NCBI GenBank assembly: GCA_947378235.1
Contig: CANCJE010000007.1
Location: 1-45,031 of the forward strand
Direction of reading: 5' to 3'
DNA from: Caulobacteraceae bacterium
GTDB taxonomy: Bacteria > Pseudomonadota > Alphaproteobacteria > Caulobacterales > Caulobacteraceae
DNA length: 45,031 nt
In this document: piece after piece, positions 19,330-27,306 of the stretch
Layout: the number at the start of each line of letters is the position of its first letter
Numbering within the stretch: position 1 is the first letter of the stretch
Translations under genes and position numbers: made by a program
The notes under the pieces: model-generated
Seen by the model: only the letters and a program-made list of their open reading frames with translations
The model's database searches: none
Told to the model about the DNA's origin: nothing

Positions 19330-20339
19330 GTCTGGCCGATCAGCTTTCCGCCTATCTAGGCCGCCTCTGGGGCCGTCCAGTGCAGGTGCTCGACCTTACC
19401 CGGATTCCCGGTGGTGCCAGCCGTGAAACCTACCGGTTCGACGTTGACGTCGATGGTGAGCGCAAGGGCCTGATCCTGCGCCGCGATCCTGTCGGTAGTC
19501 TGATCGATACGGACCGGCGGTTAGAGTTTCTCGCCTATCAGTCCTTCTATGGTCGCGGGGTTCCAGCCCCTGAGCCGGTTGCGCTGGAAATGGCGGAGAC
19601 GGAGTTGGAGCGCCCGTTCTTCATTATGGGCCGCATTGATGGGGGCAAGGCTGCCAGTCCCTTCACCGTTGATCCCTACGCTGCCCATGCCGCGGCGATC
19701 GGCGAGCAGTTCTTCTCGATCCTGGGCGCTATCGCCAAGGCCGATCCGGTCGGCCTGCCAATCAGTGACGTGGCTGAAATGCCCGATCTGGCCGCCTGTT
19801 GGTCCAAGGAACTGGACTATTGGGCCAAGGTCATCGAGACCGACCAACTCCATCCGCAACCCATCGTTTGGGCCGCGATCCGCAGGCTTCGGCGCAATCC
19901 CCCTCCGCCCGCGCAGAAGATCAGCGTTGTCCATGGGGACTACCGCACCGGCAATTTCCTGCATGATGGGGAGGGCAAGATCATCGCCATCCTCGATTGG
20001 GAAATGGCCCATCTGGGCGACCCGATGGAAGATCTGGGCTGGGCCATTGATCCGCTTTGGGGACATTTTGATCCCGACAAGGTTGGGGGCATGATGGCGC
20101 GCGCCGAGGCCTTAGCGATCTGGGAACAGGCCAGTGGCCTAAAGGTCGACGATAAGGCGCTGGACTGGTGGTCGCTGTTTAACGCCGTCAAGGGCCAAGC
20201 TATCTGGACCTCTTCAGCCCGTGAATATCGCGATAGCGGCGGTAAGGATCCGGTTCTGGCCCTATCGGGATGGTACACGGCCCGTCGTCACGACAAGATC
20301 ATTGCTGATCGCCTCGCAACCTTGGAGGGCTGGGCATGA
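19326..20339 (+). CDS. APH-fold small-molecule kinase (ACAD10/11-like phosphotransferase)
   Basis: A 337-residue protein-kinase-fold phosphotransferase of the aminoglycoside phosphotransferase superfamily. Visible: glycine-rich IPGGASRETYRF (27-38), catalytic loop VVHGDYRTGNFL with D205 and N210, and metal-binding D224 in AILDWEMAHLGDP. The family includes the N-terminal kinase domains of ACAD10/ACAD11, which act on hydroxylated acyl-CoAs, so a lipid or acyl-CoA hydroxyl is a better substrate guess than an antibiotic. It is the middle gene of a three-gene unit with 4-base overlaps on both sides. Confidence 0.85.
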   Translation: MSLADQLSAYLGRLWGRPVQVLDLTRIPGGASRETYRFDVDVDGERKGLILRRDPVGSLIDTDRRLEFLAYQSFYGRGVPAPEPVALEMAETELERPFFIMGRIDGGKAASPFTVDPYAAHAAAIGEQFFSILGAIAKADPVGLPISDVAEMPDLAACWSKELDYWAKVIETDQLHPQPIVWAAIRRLRRNPPPPAQKISVVHGDYRTGNFLHDGEGKIIAILDWEMAHLGDPMEDLGWAIDPLWGHFDPDKVGGMMARAEALAIWEQASGLKVDDKALDWWSLFNAVKGQAIWTSSAREYRDSGGKDPVLALSGWYTARRHDKIIADRLATLEGWA

Positions 20340-20743
20340 CCCCAACCGCTGCAGAAGTTCTGATGGGCAATTTTATGGCGCTGGTCGAGCCGCCGCCGCA
20401 GGAGTCGGTGGGCGACTATATGTCCAGCCGCATTTCGGTCATTGGCATGAACTCCCTGCTCGCCAGCCAAGAGGTCGAAATGGGGGCTGCTGTTCGGGTC
20501 TGGGAAAACGAGGCCATGTCGGCCTTGCTGGCCAAGGCCGGTGCGCCGTTAGCGGCCTCGACCGATGATCTCTCGATCTCCGCTTTAGACGCCCTAAACG
20601 CCAAGCTTCGTCTGGCCCTGATCGCCGTCCATGAGGCGGTGGAGGCCAAGGGCGACGTGGCGCTAGATCGCGAGATCTTGACCCTCTATCAGGCGATGGC
20701 CGACAAGCGCATGCTTGTTCTGCCTGTGATGCCGGGAAGCTGA
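20336..20743 (+). CDS. Small DUF6285-like protein linked to the kinase
   Basis: A 135-residue, mostly helical, acidic protein with no signal peptide or membrane segment. The N-terminus (PTAAEVLMGNF) and the central helix with alternating small and hydrophobic residues (ISVIGMNSLLASQEVEMG) resemble the DUF6285 family as I remember it, small proteins typically encoded right after ACAD10/11-like kinases. It begins inside the kinase stop codon (ATGA), so it is probably made in stoichiometric amounts and may be a partner subunit; that is inference. No catalytic motif is visible. It is followed 35 bases later by an MFS gene in the same direction. Confidence 0.7.
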   Translation: MTPTAAEVLMGNFMALVEPPPQESVGDYMSSRISVIGMNSLLASQEVEMGAAVRVWENEAMSALLAKAGAPLAASTDDLSISALDALNAKLRLALIAVHEAVEAKGDVALDREILTLYQAMADKRMLVLPVMPGS

Positions 20744-20778
20744 GCGACCTTGCGGGCCGATTCGGGTAGGGCTCATCC

Positions 20779-21939
20779 ATGAAAAAATGGATGCCCCTTG
20801 GTCTGTTCTACGCCACCATCTTTACGGTGACCGGGATCAGCACACCCTTCATGCCAGCTTGGTTTCGGGCTGAGGGCCTGAGCGGCGCGCAGATCGGCTT
20901 GATCCTGTCTGCGCCGATGATCGCACGCACCGTCACGGGACCTCTGATCGCGCTTTGGGCCGATAGTTTTCGACTGCGCCGTACGCCGGTCATGCTGTTG
21001 GCGGCAGGATCGGCCATCGCCTATGCGGCCATCTCGGTCTTGCAGGGCTTTTGGTTTTGGTTCGCAGCCTGGTTTGTGGCCTCGTCCCTGATCGCGACCT
21101 TGCCGCCCCTCACCGACGTTCTGGGTCTCAGATTGGCAAGGCGTGAAGGCTTTGCCTATGGCTGGCCGCGTGGGATCGGGTCGGTGGCCTTTGTCTTGGC
21201 CAATGTCGGAATGGGGTGGGTGCTGACACGTCTTCCCCACCAAGTAATCCTCTATGCAACCTTGGGCTTTTCGGCCCTTTGCGCGCTGGGGGCTTGGGTT
21301 CTGCTCCCTCCTGAGCCGGTGCAAGAAGGGGTGCAGCTGAACAGTCGCGACCGCCTGAACGGCCTTGGCAATCTGTTTCAGAGTCCCATGTTCCTCTGGG
21401 CGATATTTTCCAGCGGCCTCATTCAGGCGGCCCATGCCTTCTATTATGGTTTCTCCACCCTGATCTGGCAGGCCCAAGGCATTTCAGCCAGCACCATCGG
21501 TGCCCTTTGGGGATGGGGTGTGATCGCCGAGGTCGGCTTCATGTGGTTCCTCGAAGGTGTGCGTCGGCGGCTGGGGCCTGAGACCATGCTGATCATAGGC
21601 GGTGTCTGCGCGGTCCTGCGCTGGATCGCCATGGGTTTTTCACCGCCCGTTCCGGTCTTGTTTGCGCTTCAGGCCCTGCACGCCTTGACCTTTGCGGCGG
21701 TGTTCATGGCCTCCTTGCCCCTGATCGAACGCCACAGCCCGCCCGAAAGCGCCTCGGCGGCTCAGGTGGTCAATTCGGCCCTATCGAGCGGACTACTCAT
21801 CGGACTGGCCACCAGTGTGTCTGGGCCTCTGTTCGACCATGTGGGTGCCAAGGGTTATTGGGCGATGGCGGTGATGGCGTTGATCGGATTGATGGTGGCG
21901 TTGAAGCTTCGCAGTTTAACGGCGGGTTTGAAGGCTTAA
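20779..21939 (+). CDS. MFS transporter, 3-phenylpropionate/MFS_1-like family
   Basis: A 386-residue, 12-helix carrier. The N-terminus (GLFYATIFTVTGISTPFMPAW), TDVLGLRLA and FYYGFSTLIWQAQGISAS with GALWGWGVIAEV fit the HcaT/LacY-nucleoside-symporter-like branch (MFS_1_like) rather than drug pumps. The substrate is unknown; members of the branch carry aromatic acids, nucleosides or sugars. It follows the kinase trio by 35 bases on the same strand, so it may supply or export its substrate. Downstream is a palindromic repeat that separates it from the convergent epimerase gene. Confidence 0.82.
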   Translation: MKKWMPLGLFYATIFTVTGISTPFMPAWFRAEGLSGAQIGLILSAPMIARTVTGPLIALWADSFRLRRTPVMLLAAGSAIAYAAISVLQGFWFWFAAWFVASSLIATLPPLTDVLGLRLARREGFAYGWPRGIGSVAFVLANVGMGWVLTRLPHQVILYATLGFSALCALGAWVLLPPEPVQEGVQLNSRDRLNGLGNLFQSPMFLWAIFSSGLIQAAHAFYYGFSTLIWQAQGISASTIGALWGWGVIAEVGFMWFLEGVRRRLGPETMLIIGGVCAVLRWIAMGFSPPVPVLFALQALHALTFAAVFMASLPLIERHSPPESASAAQVVNSALSSGLLIGLATSVSGPLFDHVGAKGYWAMAVMALIGLMVALKLRSLTAGLKA

Positions 21940-21955
21940 GAGGCAACAAGATAGG

Positions 21956-22037
21956 CCCTCACCCAACCCTCTCCCACAGGGAGAGGGCTTATCGGTTCTA
22001 GCCCTCTCCCCCTTGGGGGAGAGGGTTGGGTGAGGGG
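21956..22037. repeat. Palindromic repeat family B, copy 1 (possible bidirectional terminator)
   Basis: A near-perfect inverted repeat: CCCTCACCCAACCCTCTCCC on the left, its complement ending GGGTTGGGTGAGGG on the right, with inner hairpins (GCCCTCTCCC / GGGAGAGGGC). It lies exactly between two convergent genes (MFS at left, epimerase at right). Other copies are at 37144-37227, 37428-37516 and 42978-43061. It may end transcription from both sides here. Confidence 0.85.
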
Positions 22038-22065
22038 GTCATTCACTGCCCGTCGAACTATAGGC

Positions 22066-23046
22066 TCAGCCCCAAAGGTCTCGGCTTGGCGGCATGATCA
22101 CGGAGCCGACAAATTCCAATCCCGGCTCGCGGTCTTTGGCTAAGAGGAGCGGTCCGTCGAGGTCTACGAACCCGACCCCTTGGGCAATGATCATGGCCGG
22201 GGCCATGGAGAGGGACGTCGCCACCATACAGCCGGCCATAATCTCGAGACCCAAGGCCTGCGCCTCTGCCTTCAGGAGGAGGGCCTCGGTCAGGCCTCCG
22301 GTCTTGTCGAGCTTGATATTGACCGCCCCATAGCGCCGGGCGCAGAGGGCGAGGTCTTGGCGTGTGTGCAGGCTCTCGTCGGCGCAGAGCAGGACGGGGC
22401 TTTGATAGCCTTCCAACGCCTGATCTTCTCCCGCCTTGAGGGGCTGTTCGATGAGTTTGACGTCTAGCTTGGCGAATTCTGGGGCCAGGCGGACCAGATC
22501 GTCAAAGTTGAGGGCCTCATTGGCGTCGACCACCAGCCGGGTTAGCGGGGCGGCGAGCCGGACGGCCTCGACCCGATCCAGATCATCCGGCCCGCCGATT
22601 TTCAGCTTGAGCATCGGTCGTTTCGCAGACCTTGAGGCGGCCTCACCCATAGCCTCGGGCGTACCCAGGCTGATCGTAAAGGCGGTTTTGACCGGGTCCA
22701 GACGTGCATAGCCCGCCCGCACGGCGGCAGGGGTGCCGGTTTGCTTGGCCTGGAGGTCCCAAAGCGCGCAGTCTAGCGCATTGCGGGCTGCGCCAGCGGG
22801 TAGCAGGGCCTGCAGGGCGGCGGGGTCAGCGCCCGCCTCAATAGCGGCCCTGGCCTGCTCAATCTGGTCTTGCACCCCGTCCATGGTCTCGCCATAGCGG
22901 CCATAGGGCACCGCTTCGCCGCGACCGGTGACGCCGTCTTGCATGATCGTGACCAGCGCCACATGGGCTTCGGTCTTGGCTCCGCGCGCGATGACAAAGC
23001 CGCCGGCAATGGGCCAGCGCTCGTCACTGAAGGTGAGTTGGCGCAT
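22066..23046 (-). CDS. L-Ala-D/L-Glu epimerase (dipeptide epimerase, enolase superfamily)
   Basis: A 326-residue enolase-superfamily enzyme (MLE subgroup) that interconverts L-Ala-D-Glu and L-Ala-L-Glu so murein peptides can be recycled. The catalytic set is intact: KxK in MLKLKIGG (K147, K149), metal ligands D174 (VDANEAL), E200 (LIEQPLKA) and D223 (CADES), and the second lysine in NIKLDKTGG, with the specificity-related MVATSLSMAPA and DLDGPLLLA. The start lies 11 bases after the stop of the TipN-like gene, so it is probably its downstream operon partner. Other dipeptide specificities exist in this subgroup. Confidence 0.87.
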   Translation of the reverse strand: MRQLTFSDERWPIAGGFVIARGAKTEAHVALVTIMQDGVTGRGEAVPYGRYGETMDGVQDQIEQARAAIEAGADPAALQALLPAGAARNALDCALWDLQAKQTGTPAAVRAGYARLDPVKTAFTISLGTPEAMGEAASRSAKRPMLKLKIGGPDDLDRVEAVRLAAPLTRLVVDANEALNFDDLVRLAPEFAKLDVKLIEQPLKAGEDQALEGYQSPVLLCADESLHTRQDLALCARRYGAVNIKLDKTGGLTEALLLKAEAQALGLEIMAGCMVATSLSMAPAMIIAQGVGFVDLDGPLLLAKDREPGLEFVGSVIMPPSRDLWG

Positions 23047-23057
23047 GGGGATGGCGC

Positions 23058-25790
23058 CTATTCCGTATCCGCGAGGGCGGCGGCATAGAGCAGGTAAGCG
23101 CGGCCCTGCTCATTGGACAGCAGGGTTGGCATGAGGAAGCCCTCTCGATCGCGGGAGGCGGCATCGACGATCATATTGGATTGTATCTCGACAAACCGCT
23201 CAGCCTTGGTCATCAGGCCCCGGTCAGACTGCAGGCGTTTGGCCAGGCGGCGGATCGAGTTCTGGGCCAAGGCGGTGACCTTGTCCAAGGCCGCATCATA
23301 GTCGCCAGCATTGATCGATGAAGCGATCTCCTCAACGCTGGCCCTTGGTAGAAGCGACTGGGTGTCGATCTTCATGTCGTGGATTTCCTGAGCCAAGATT
23401 GGCCCCAACTGCTCGTCCTCGACAAAGTCTTCTTCCAGCGAGGTCAGCAGGTCTTTCCAGGTCCACTGATCGGGCTTTTCTGAGCCGCTGCCAAGGTTCG
23501 CTGGCGCGGCTGGAGGCGCTGGCGCGACAGATGGCGCTGGGGTCGGAGCAGGCGGTGTCTCAATGGCAGGCGTCAATTTCAGGCGTGGCCGCAGCGGACT
23601 GTCATCGGGACGGACCAAGGGCCGCGTGATGGGGTCGGGCCGTGTCGGTGAGGCCGGTGGCGTGCGCAAGACAGGGCGACCCGCGACGGGTTGGCGCAAG
23701 CTGGAACTGACCGCCAAGGGTGGCCTTTCGGCCGTGGGTGTAGAGACCGGCGACGGCGTCCTCTTGCCCATAGCTTCCAACTGCATCACGGCCAGGCCCA
23801 GGGCCTCGTAGTTGCGTCGGACCCGATCTTTGAACTCAACGTCAAAGGTCTGGCTGTCCTCAGCGGCCCGCCGGGCGGCATGGGTGAGGTCCTCAATGCC
23901 TTGGATCAGGCCTTGGGCCAGTCCGGAGGTGACGATCTCCGCCTGACGGGCGGCTTCCTTGGGCAGGTTGGCCATGCGCGCCTCAAGGCTGGCCAGAAGC
24001 TCGGCAAATTCAGACACCACGGCGCGGGTCGAGATGAGCCCCTCGGTCAATTGCTCCGATGAGCGCGCGCCGGCCTCTTCGGCCAGCCGTGCAGACTGTT
24101 CGATCAAGGTGCGCGCTTCACTGAGGCGGGCTTCGAACATGGCCTCGGCCTGTTGGCCGGCGGTGAAGGAGGCCTCGCCCAACTGATCGATCTGCCCCTT
24201 GACGTGGGCCATCTGCTCTTCAGCGGCCAGACGGGCCTCCTCGGCGGCCTGGACCATGGCGTCAATCATGTACTGGGTTTCAGCCAAGAGCACGTCGCGG
24301 TGGCGCAGTGAGGCGTCGGTCAGGGCGCTGAGCGAGTCGACGGCGGCGCTGGCAATGGCGGCCCTATGCTGGCGCGCCGCGTCGCTCATAGCCTCGGCGC
24401 GGTCGATGGTGGAGCCCGCAAGATCATCGAACTGCTGATTGGCATCGGCGACCGATTGGGTCACCGCTTGAGCGGCTTCGATCGACTGGCTGACCAGATT
24501 TGCCAGTTGGTCGTGACGCTCCGCAAAGGTCTGCTCGAACTGTTCCTGCTCGGCCTTGAGACTGTCGATGGTGGCAGACAACATGACCCGTTGCCGATCC
24601 ATACCGGCGTCGGCGTCGCTCATGCGATCGTGAACCGTGCGGCTCGCCGTTTCGAGACGCTCGATCTGGACCTCTAGACCTTGGCCCGCAGCCTGAGTGC
24701 CTCGATTGGCATCCTCGGCAGCGGCGGTGAGGTCGGCGGCCCGCGCGGTCAGCGAGGCTTCGGCTTCACGCAATTGGGTCTCGGCCAGATCAGAGGCTTC
24801 GGCGACCATCCGGGCTTGCCGCTCAACGCTGCTGACCACCCGGTCTGCCTGATGGTCGAGCGCGGAGGTGACCCGTCCGAGCGCCTCACGCTCTTCACCC
24901 ATGACTTGGGTCAGGTGCTGGGTGGTGCGAATGGACTCATTGGCCGCGTCTAGGAGGCGGCGGGTTTCTTCGGCCAAGCCCTCGCGAAGGGCGGTCAGTT
25001 CGATCCTTGCCCGCGTCGCAGCGTCTGTGGCCCCGTTGATCTCAGACCGGATGGTGGCGACGACCGATCCGGCGGCCACCGCGGCGTTGGTCACGGGTGC
25101 GGCCAGATCATCAGCCAATCCCCGAGCGCGCTCCGCCTCCCGCGCAAACCGTGCCCCTTGATTGAAGGCAAAGGCCGAGAACCCAATGAAGCCGACCGGG
25201 GCGAGGGCTAGGAAGCCGAAGACGGCGGATGTGAAGGGGTCGAAGGTGAAGGCTCCCAAGCGGCTTTGAAAACCGACGGCGAAGGCGAGCAATCCACCGA
25301 TCCATAGGGCCGAGGCCAAGACGGCGAAGAGATAGACTTCGAGAGAGCTTGTGTTGCGCTCGTTCTTGGACGCTTTGGCCCTTGCAGGACCGGCAACGGC
25401 ACGGGGCGCGAACAGCGGTGTGTCATCCTGCGGCATCGGTGCAGTTTGGGCTGTAGCCTCGACCTCTAGGGCTTGGTCGGTTGTTGCCAGCGCGCCGAGG
25501 GACTGGTCTGAGCGCATGGCCGTCGGTAATTCGAGGTCGTGGGCCTGCGTCGCCGCTTCGGTCTCGCGGATGTCACTATCGCGCTGCGCCATGGCGGCGG
25601 AGGCCTTTTCTAGCGGATTGCGCGTGGCGTGATGGGGCTCGGCCTCTGGCTCAGGGGCCATTGGACTATAGTCATAGTCAGGATTGGACGATGGCTGCCC
25701 GTCTGTGGCGGCGTCGAACGGCAATTGGGTCGGTACGGCGTCGCTGTTGGACGCACCGATTCCAGAGGCTGATGTCTTTTTGACCTTCAT
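23058..25790 (-). CDS. tipN: TipN-like polarity protein (two membrane helices, giant coiled coil)
   Basis: A 910-residue protein with a Pro/acidic N-terminal region (1-148), two close membrane segments (about 150-173 and 188-209), a coiled-coil region of nearly 480 residues (about 211-690, heptads rich in Ala, Glu, Gln, Arg), a Pro-rich linker (about 690-770) and a conserved C-terminal helical domain beginning QWTWKDLLTSLEEDF (about 775-910). That layout and length match Caulobacter TipN, the new-pole landmark that controls flagellum placement and chromosome segregation by interacting with ParA. The frame is open for 85 more codons upstream, but ATG 25790 has AAGG at good spacing. An HAMP-less membrane coiled-coil of another kind is the alternative. 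Confidence 0.7.
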   Translation of the reverse strand: MKVKKTSASGIGASNSDAVPTQLPFDAATDGQPSSNPDYDYSPMAPEPEAEPHHATRNPLEKASAAMAQRDSDIRETEAATQAHDLELPTAMRSDQSLGALATTDQALEVEATAQTAPMPQDDTPLFAPRAVAGPARAKASKNERNTSSLEVYLFAVLASALWIGGLLAFAVGFQSRLGAFTFDPFTSAVFGFLALAPVGFIGFSAFAFNQGARFAREAERARGLADDLAAPVTNAAVAAGSVVATIRSEINGATDAATRARIELTALREGLAEETRRLLDAANESIRTTQHLTQVMGEEREALGRVTSALDHQADRVVSSVERQARMVAEASDLAETQLREAEASLTARAADLTAAAEDANRGTQAAGQGLEVQIERLETASRTVHDRMSDADAGMDRQRVMLSATIDSLKAEQEQFEQTFAERHDQLANLVSQSIEAAQAVTQSVADANQQFDDLAGSTIDRAEAMSDAARQHRAAIASAAVDSLSALTDASLRHRDVLLAETQYMIDAMVQAAEEARLAAEEQMAHVKGQIDQLGEASFTAGQQAEAMFEARLSEARTLIEQSARLAEEAGARSSEQLTEGLISTRAVVSEFAELLASLEARMANLPKEAARQAEIVTSGLAQGLIQGIEDLTHAARRAAEDSQTFDVEFKDRVRRNYEALGLAVMQLEAMGKRTPSPVSTPTAERPPLAVSSSLRQPVAGRPVLRTPPASPTRPDPITRPLVRPDDSPLRPRLKLTPAIETPPAPTPAPSVAPAPPAAPANLGSGSEKPDQWTWKDLLTSLEEDFVEDEQLGPILAQEIHDMKIDTQSLLPRASVEEIASSINAGDYDAALDKVTALAQNSIRRLAKRLQSDRGLMTKAERFVEIQSNMIVDAASRDREGFLMPTLLSNEQGRAYLLYAAALADTE

Positions 25791-25963
25791 TGCCGACCTT
25801 GTCTGCGGCATGCACACCGGAAAGTGGGTGCCGGAGGGTTCATCCGCTTTCTGGAAAACTATCGAGTTACAGTGTGCCCGCAAAGATGCTTTTACGCTTT
25901 TCCGCGCCTTGACCATGCCTATTGTTGGGGACAAGGACTTGATCGAGCCGTTATAGGGTTTTG

Positions 25964-25973
25964 TTTCCGGAAA
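25964..25973. promoter_or_regulatory. Perfect palindrome TTTCCGGAAA in the tipN divergent region
   Basis: A 10-base perfect palindrome in the 214-base gap between the divergent TipN-like gene (start 25790) and the small conserved gene (start 26005), 32 bases before the latter. Location and symmetry suggest a regulator site, but no regulator can be named and a chance match is possible. Confidence 0.2.
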
Positions 25974-26004
25974 TGATGTCTCAAGGGTTGGAATTTCAGG
26001 CGCT

Positions 26005-26313
26005 ATGAGCAGGTTCGACCCACAGAATGGCAGGCGGCCCCGCAAGGGCGAGTTGCTCTATCTGTCTATGGGCCTCAACCAGCCTGGCTATAAGCTGCCC
26101 CTGTTCAATGACAGTGGTCAGAGGATCCATTCCGCGATCATTCAGTCCTGCGTCGATTGCGGATGGGCTGAGCCTTGGTTCGCCAATCCCCTCGCGCCGG
26201 ACTGGCTGGTCTGCCGCCTCACCGAGGCTGGTGTGCAAGCCGCACGGCTGGCCGAAACCTCGTTATCCGACGAGGTCGACACAGACCCCCTCGCCATCCG
26301 CGCGCGGGGTTAG
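26005..26313 (+). CDS. Small conserved protein of unknown function
   Basis: A 102-residue soluble protein, not recognised beyond looking like a conserved hypothetical of alphaproteobacteria. It has a basic N-terminus, a KGELLYLSMGLNQPGYKLPL segment, a CVDCGWAEPWF motif with two cysteines, and a LVCRLTEAGVQAA helix that would suit a small winged-helix-like fold. The coding quality (codon bias, no stop, sensible composition) supports a real gene. It is divergent from the TipN-like gene and its stop overlaps that of the convergent ParA-like gene by four bases (26310-26313). Confidence 0.7.
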   Translation: MSRFDPQNGRRPRKGELLYLSMGLNQPGYKLPLFNDSGQRIHSAIIQSCVDCGWAEPWFANPLAPDWLVCRLTEAGVQAARLAETSLSDEVDTDPLAIRARG

Positions 26314-27050
26314 CCTGCGAGGGCTTGAGGATCGACCTGCATGCGCGGCCTGTACCAGATAGACTGCAGGCGTTCTGGCGTTTCAATCTTGGGGCTAGGG
26401 ATTTTCAGTTTGCTTTCGAGAGTAAGCTGTTCAGCAAGATAGGCCCAAACCGCCTCGATCTCCTTCGCAGCCGCGCTATCTGGAAACTGTTCAGCGGCGG
26501 ACAGTCCGCATGAGATGGACGCCTGAAAAGCCATCCGGGAGCGAAAACAGCAGGGCGCGACCGGCAGGCCAAAGCCAACAAGAATGTCGATCGCTTCCTT
26601 CACCAAGGTCGGCTCCCGACCATTGCGTTGTGACGGGGCCTGATTGAGCAGAATGACGCTCTTGAGTTTGAGCGACTTCAGGGTCGTGACCATGTCGGTC
26701 ATGGTTCGCAGGTCCATCACTGTCGGACGAGACACCAGCACCGATAGGTCGGCCGCCTTTGCCGCTTGGAGCGAAATTTCCGGAGAGGCGGAGGGGGTGT
26801 CGAGTATGAGAAGGTCGAGCCCAGCCCTGTCCGCCGCAAATTGCGAGGGGAAGAGTGAGCCGCGCTTAAACGGATTAACTGTCGGACCATCAGCCGAGCG
26901 CCCTCTGGCCCAGTCGACGGATGATCTTTGAGGGTCCAAATCACCAATCATCGTCTGATATTGAAGGTTATGAGCGGTGGCCGCCATATTCACCGAGAGG
27001 GTGGTCTTACCGGTTCCGCCCTTATTCGAAATGAAAGCTATCGTTTTCAT
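26310..27050 (-). CDS. Orphan ParA/MinD-family ATPase
   Basis: A 246-residue deviant-Walker ATPase: KGGTGKTT (10-17, signature K10 and catalytic K15), DLDPQ (37-41), and Walker B LLILDTPS with D84. Such proteins form ATP-dependent dimers on DNA or membrane and position chromosomes, plasmids or complexes. No ParB-like partner or parS cluster is next to it, so it is an orphan, likely positioning something other than the chromosome. An upstream ATG (27062) would add four residues and is nearly as good. The TipN-like gene is the next minus-strand gene downstream but is about 500 bases away, so operon membership is doubtful. A Cys-containing segment (APCCFRSR, about residue 165) is unusual. Confidence 0.85.
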   Translation of the reverse strand: MKTIAFISNKGGTGKTTLSVNMAATAHNLQYQTMIGDLDPQRSSVDWARGRSADGPTVNPFKRGSLFPSQFAADRAGLDLLILDTPSASPEISLQAAKAADLSVLVSRPTVMDLRTMTDMVTTLKSLKLKSVILLNQAPSQRNGREPTLVKEAIDILVGFGLPVAPCCFRSRMAFQASISCGLSAAEQFPDSAAAKEIEAVWAYLAEQLTLESKLKIPSPKIETPERLQSIWYRPRMQVDPQALAG

Positions 27051-27213
27051 GGCCTTGCGCATCCACATCCAAGCGACAATCAGAATCGCCCACAATTTAC
27101 AGGCTATAGATGTGATTTAAACATTAAATTCTTAAATAGCGATAGCAATTTCTTTAGCTCAACTCGGCGCCGTTTTGGCGGGTTCGATTGGCATTGCGCG
27201 GCAGAGGCGAACA

Positions 27214-27248
27214 GAAAAAAGCCCTCTCCCCGCGTGGGGAAGAGGGCT
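27214..27248 (-). terminator. Rho-independent terminator of the PQQ dehydrogenase gene
   Basis: Read on the minus strand, AGCCCTCT and AGAGGGCT form an 8-base stem with a further GGGG/CCCC pairing around a one-base bulge, followed directly by TTTTTTCTG. It lies about 60 bases after the stop at 27307 and before the AT-rich promoter region of the ParA-like gene. This is the clearest intrinsic terminator in the window. Confidence 0.8.
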
Positions 27249-27306
27249 CAATGGTTAGGGTTTAGGGGCCGGTCGTCCGACAGGCCCCTAAAGGGTCTCG
27301 ATCGAC

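Noticed and set aside
19326-20339. Aminoglycoside resistance gene
   Set aside because: The APH fold is shared, but the neighbours and overall sequence fit the ACAD10/11-like kinase family, not a resistance enzyme.
27096-27160. Possible CtrA site in the AT-rich stretch with three TTAA repeats
   Set aside because: The spacings (7, 8 and 15 bases start to start) do not fit the TTAA-N7-TTAA pattern.
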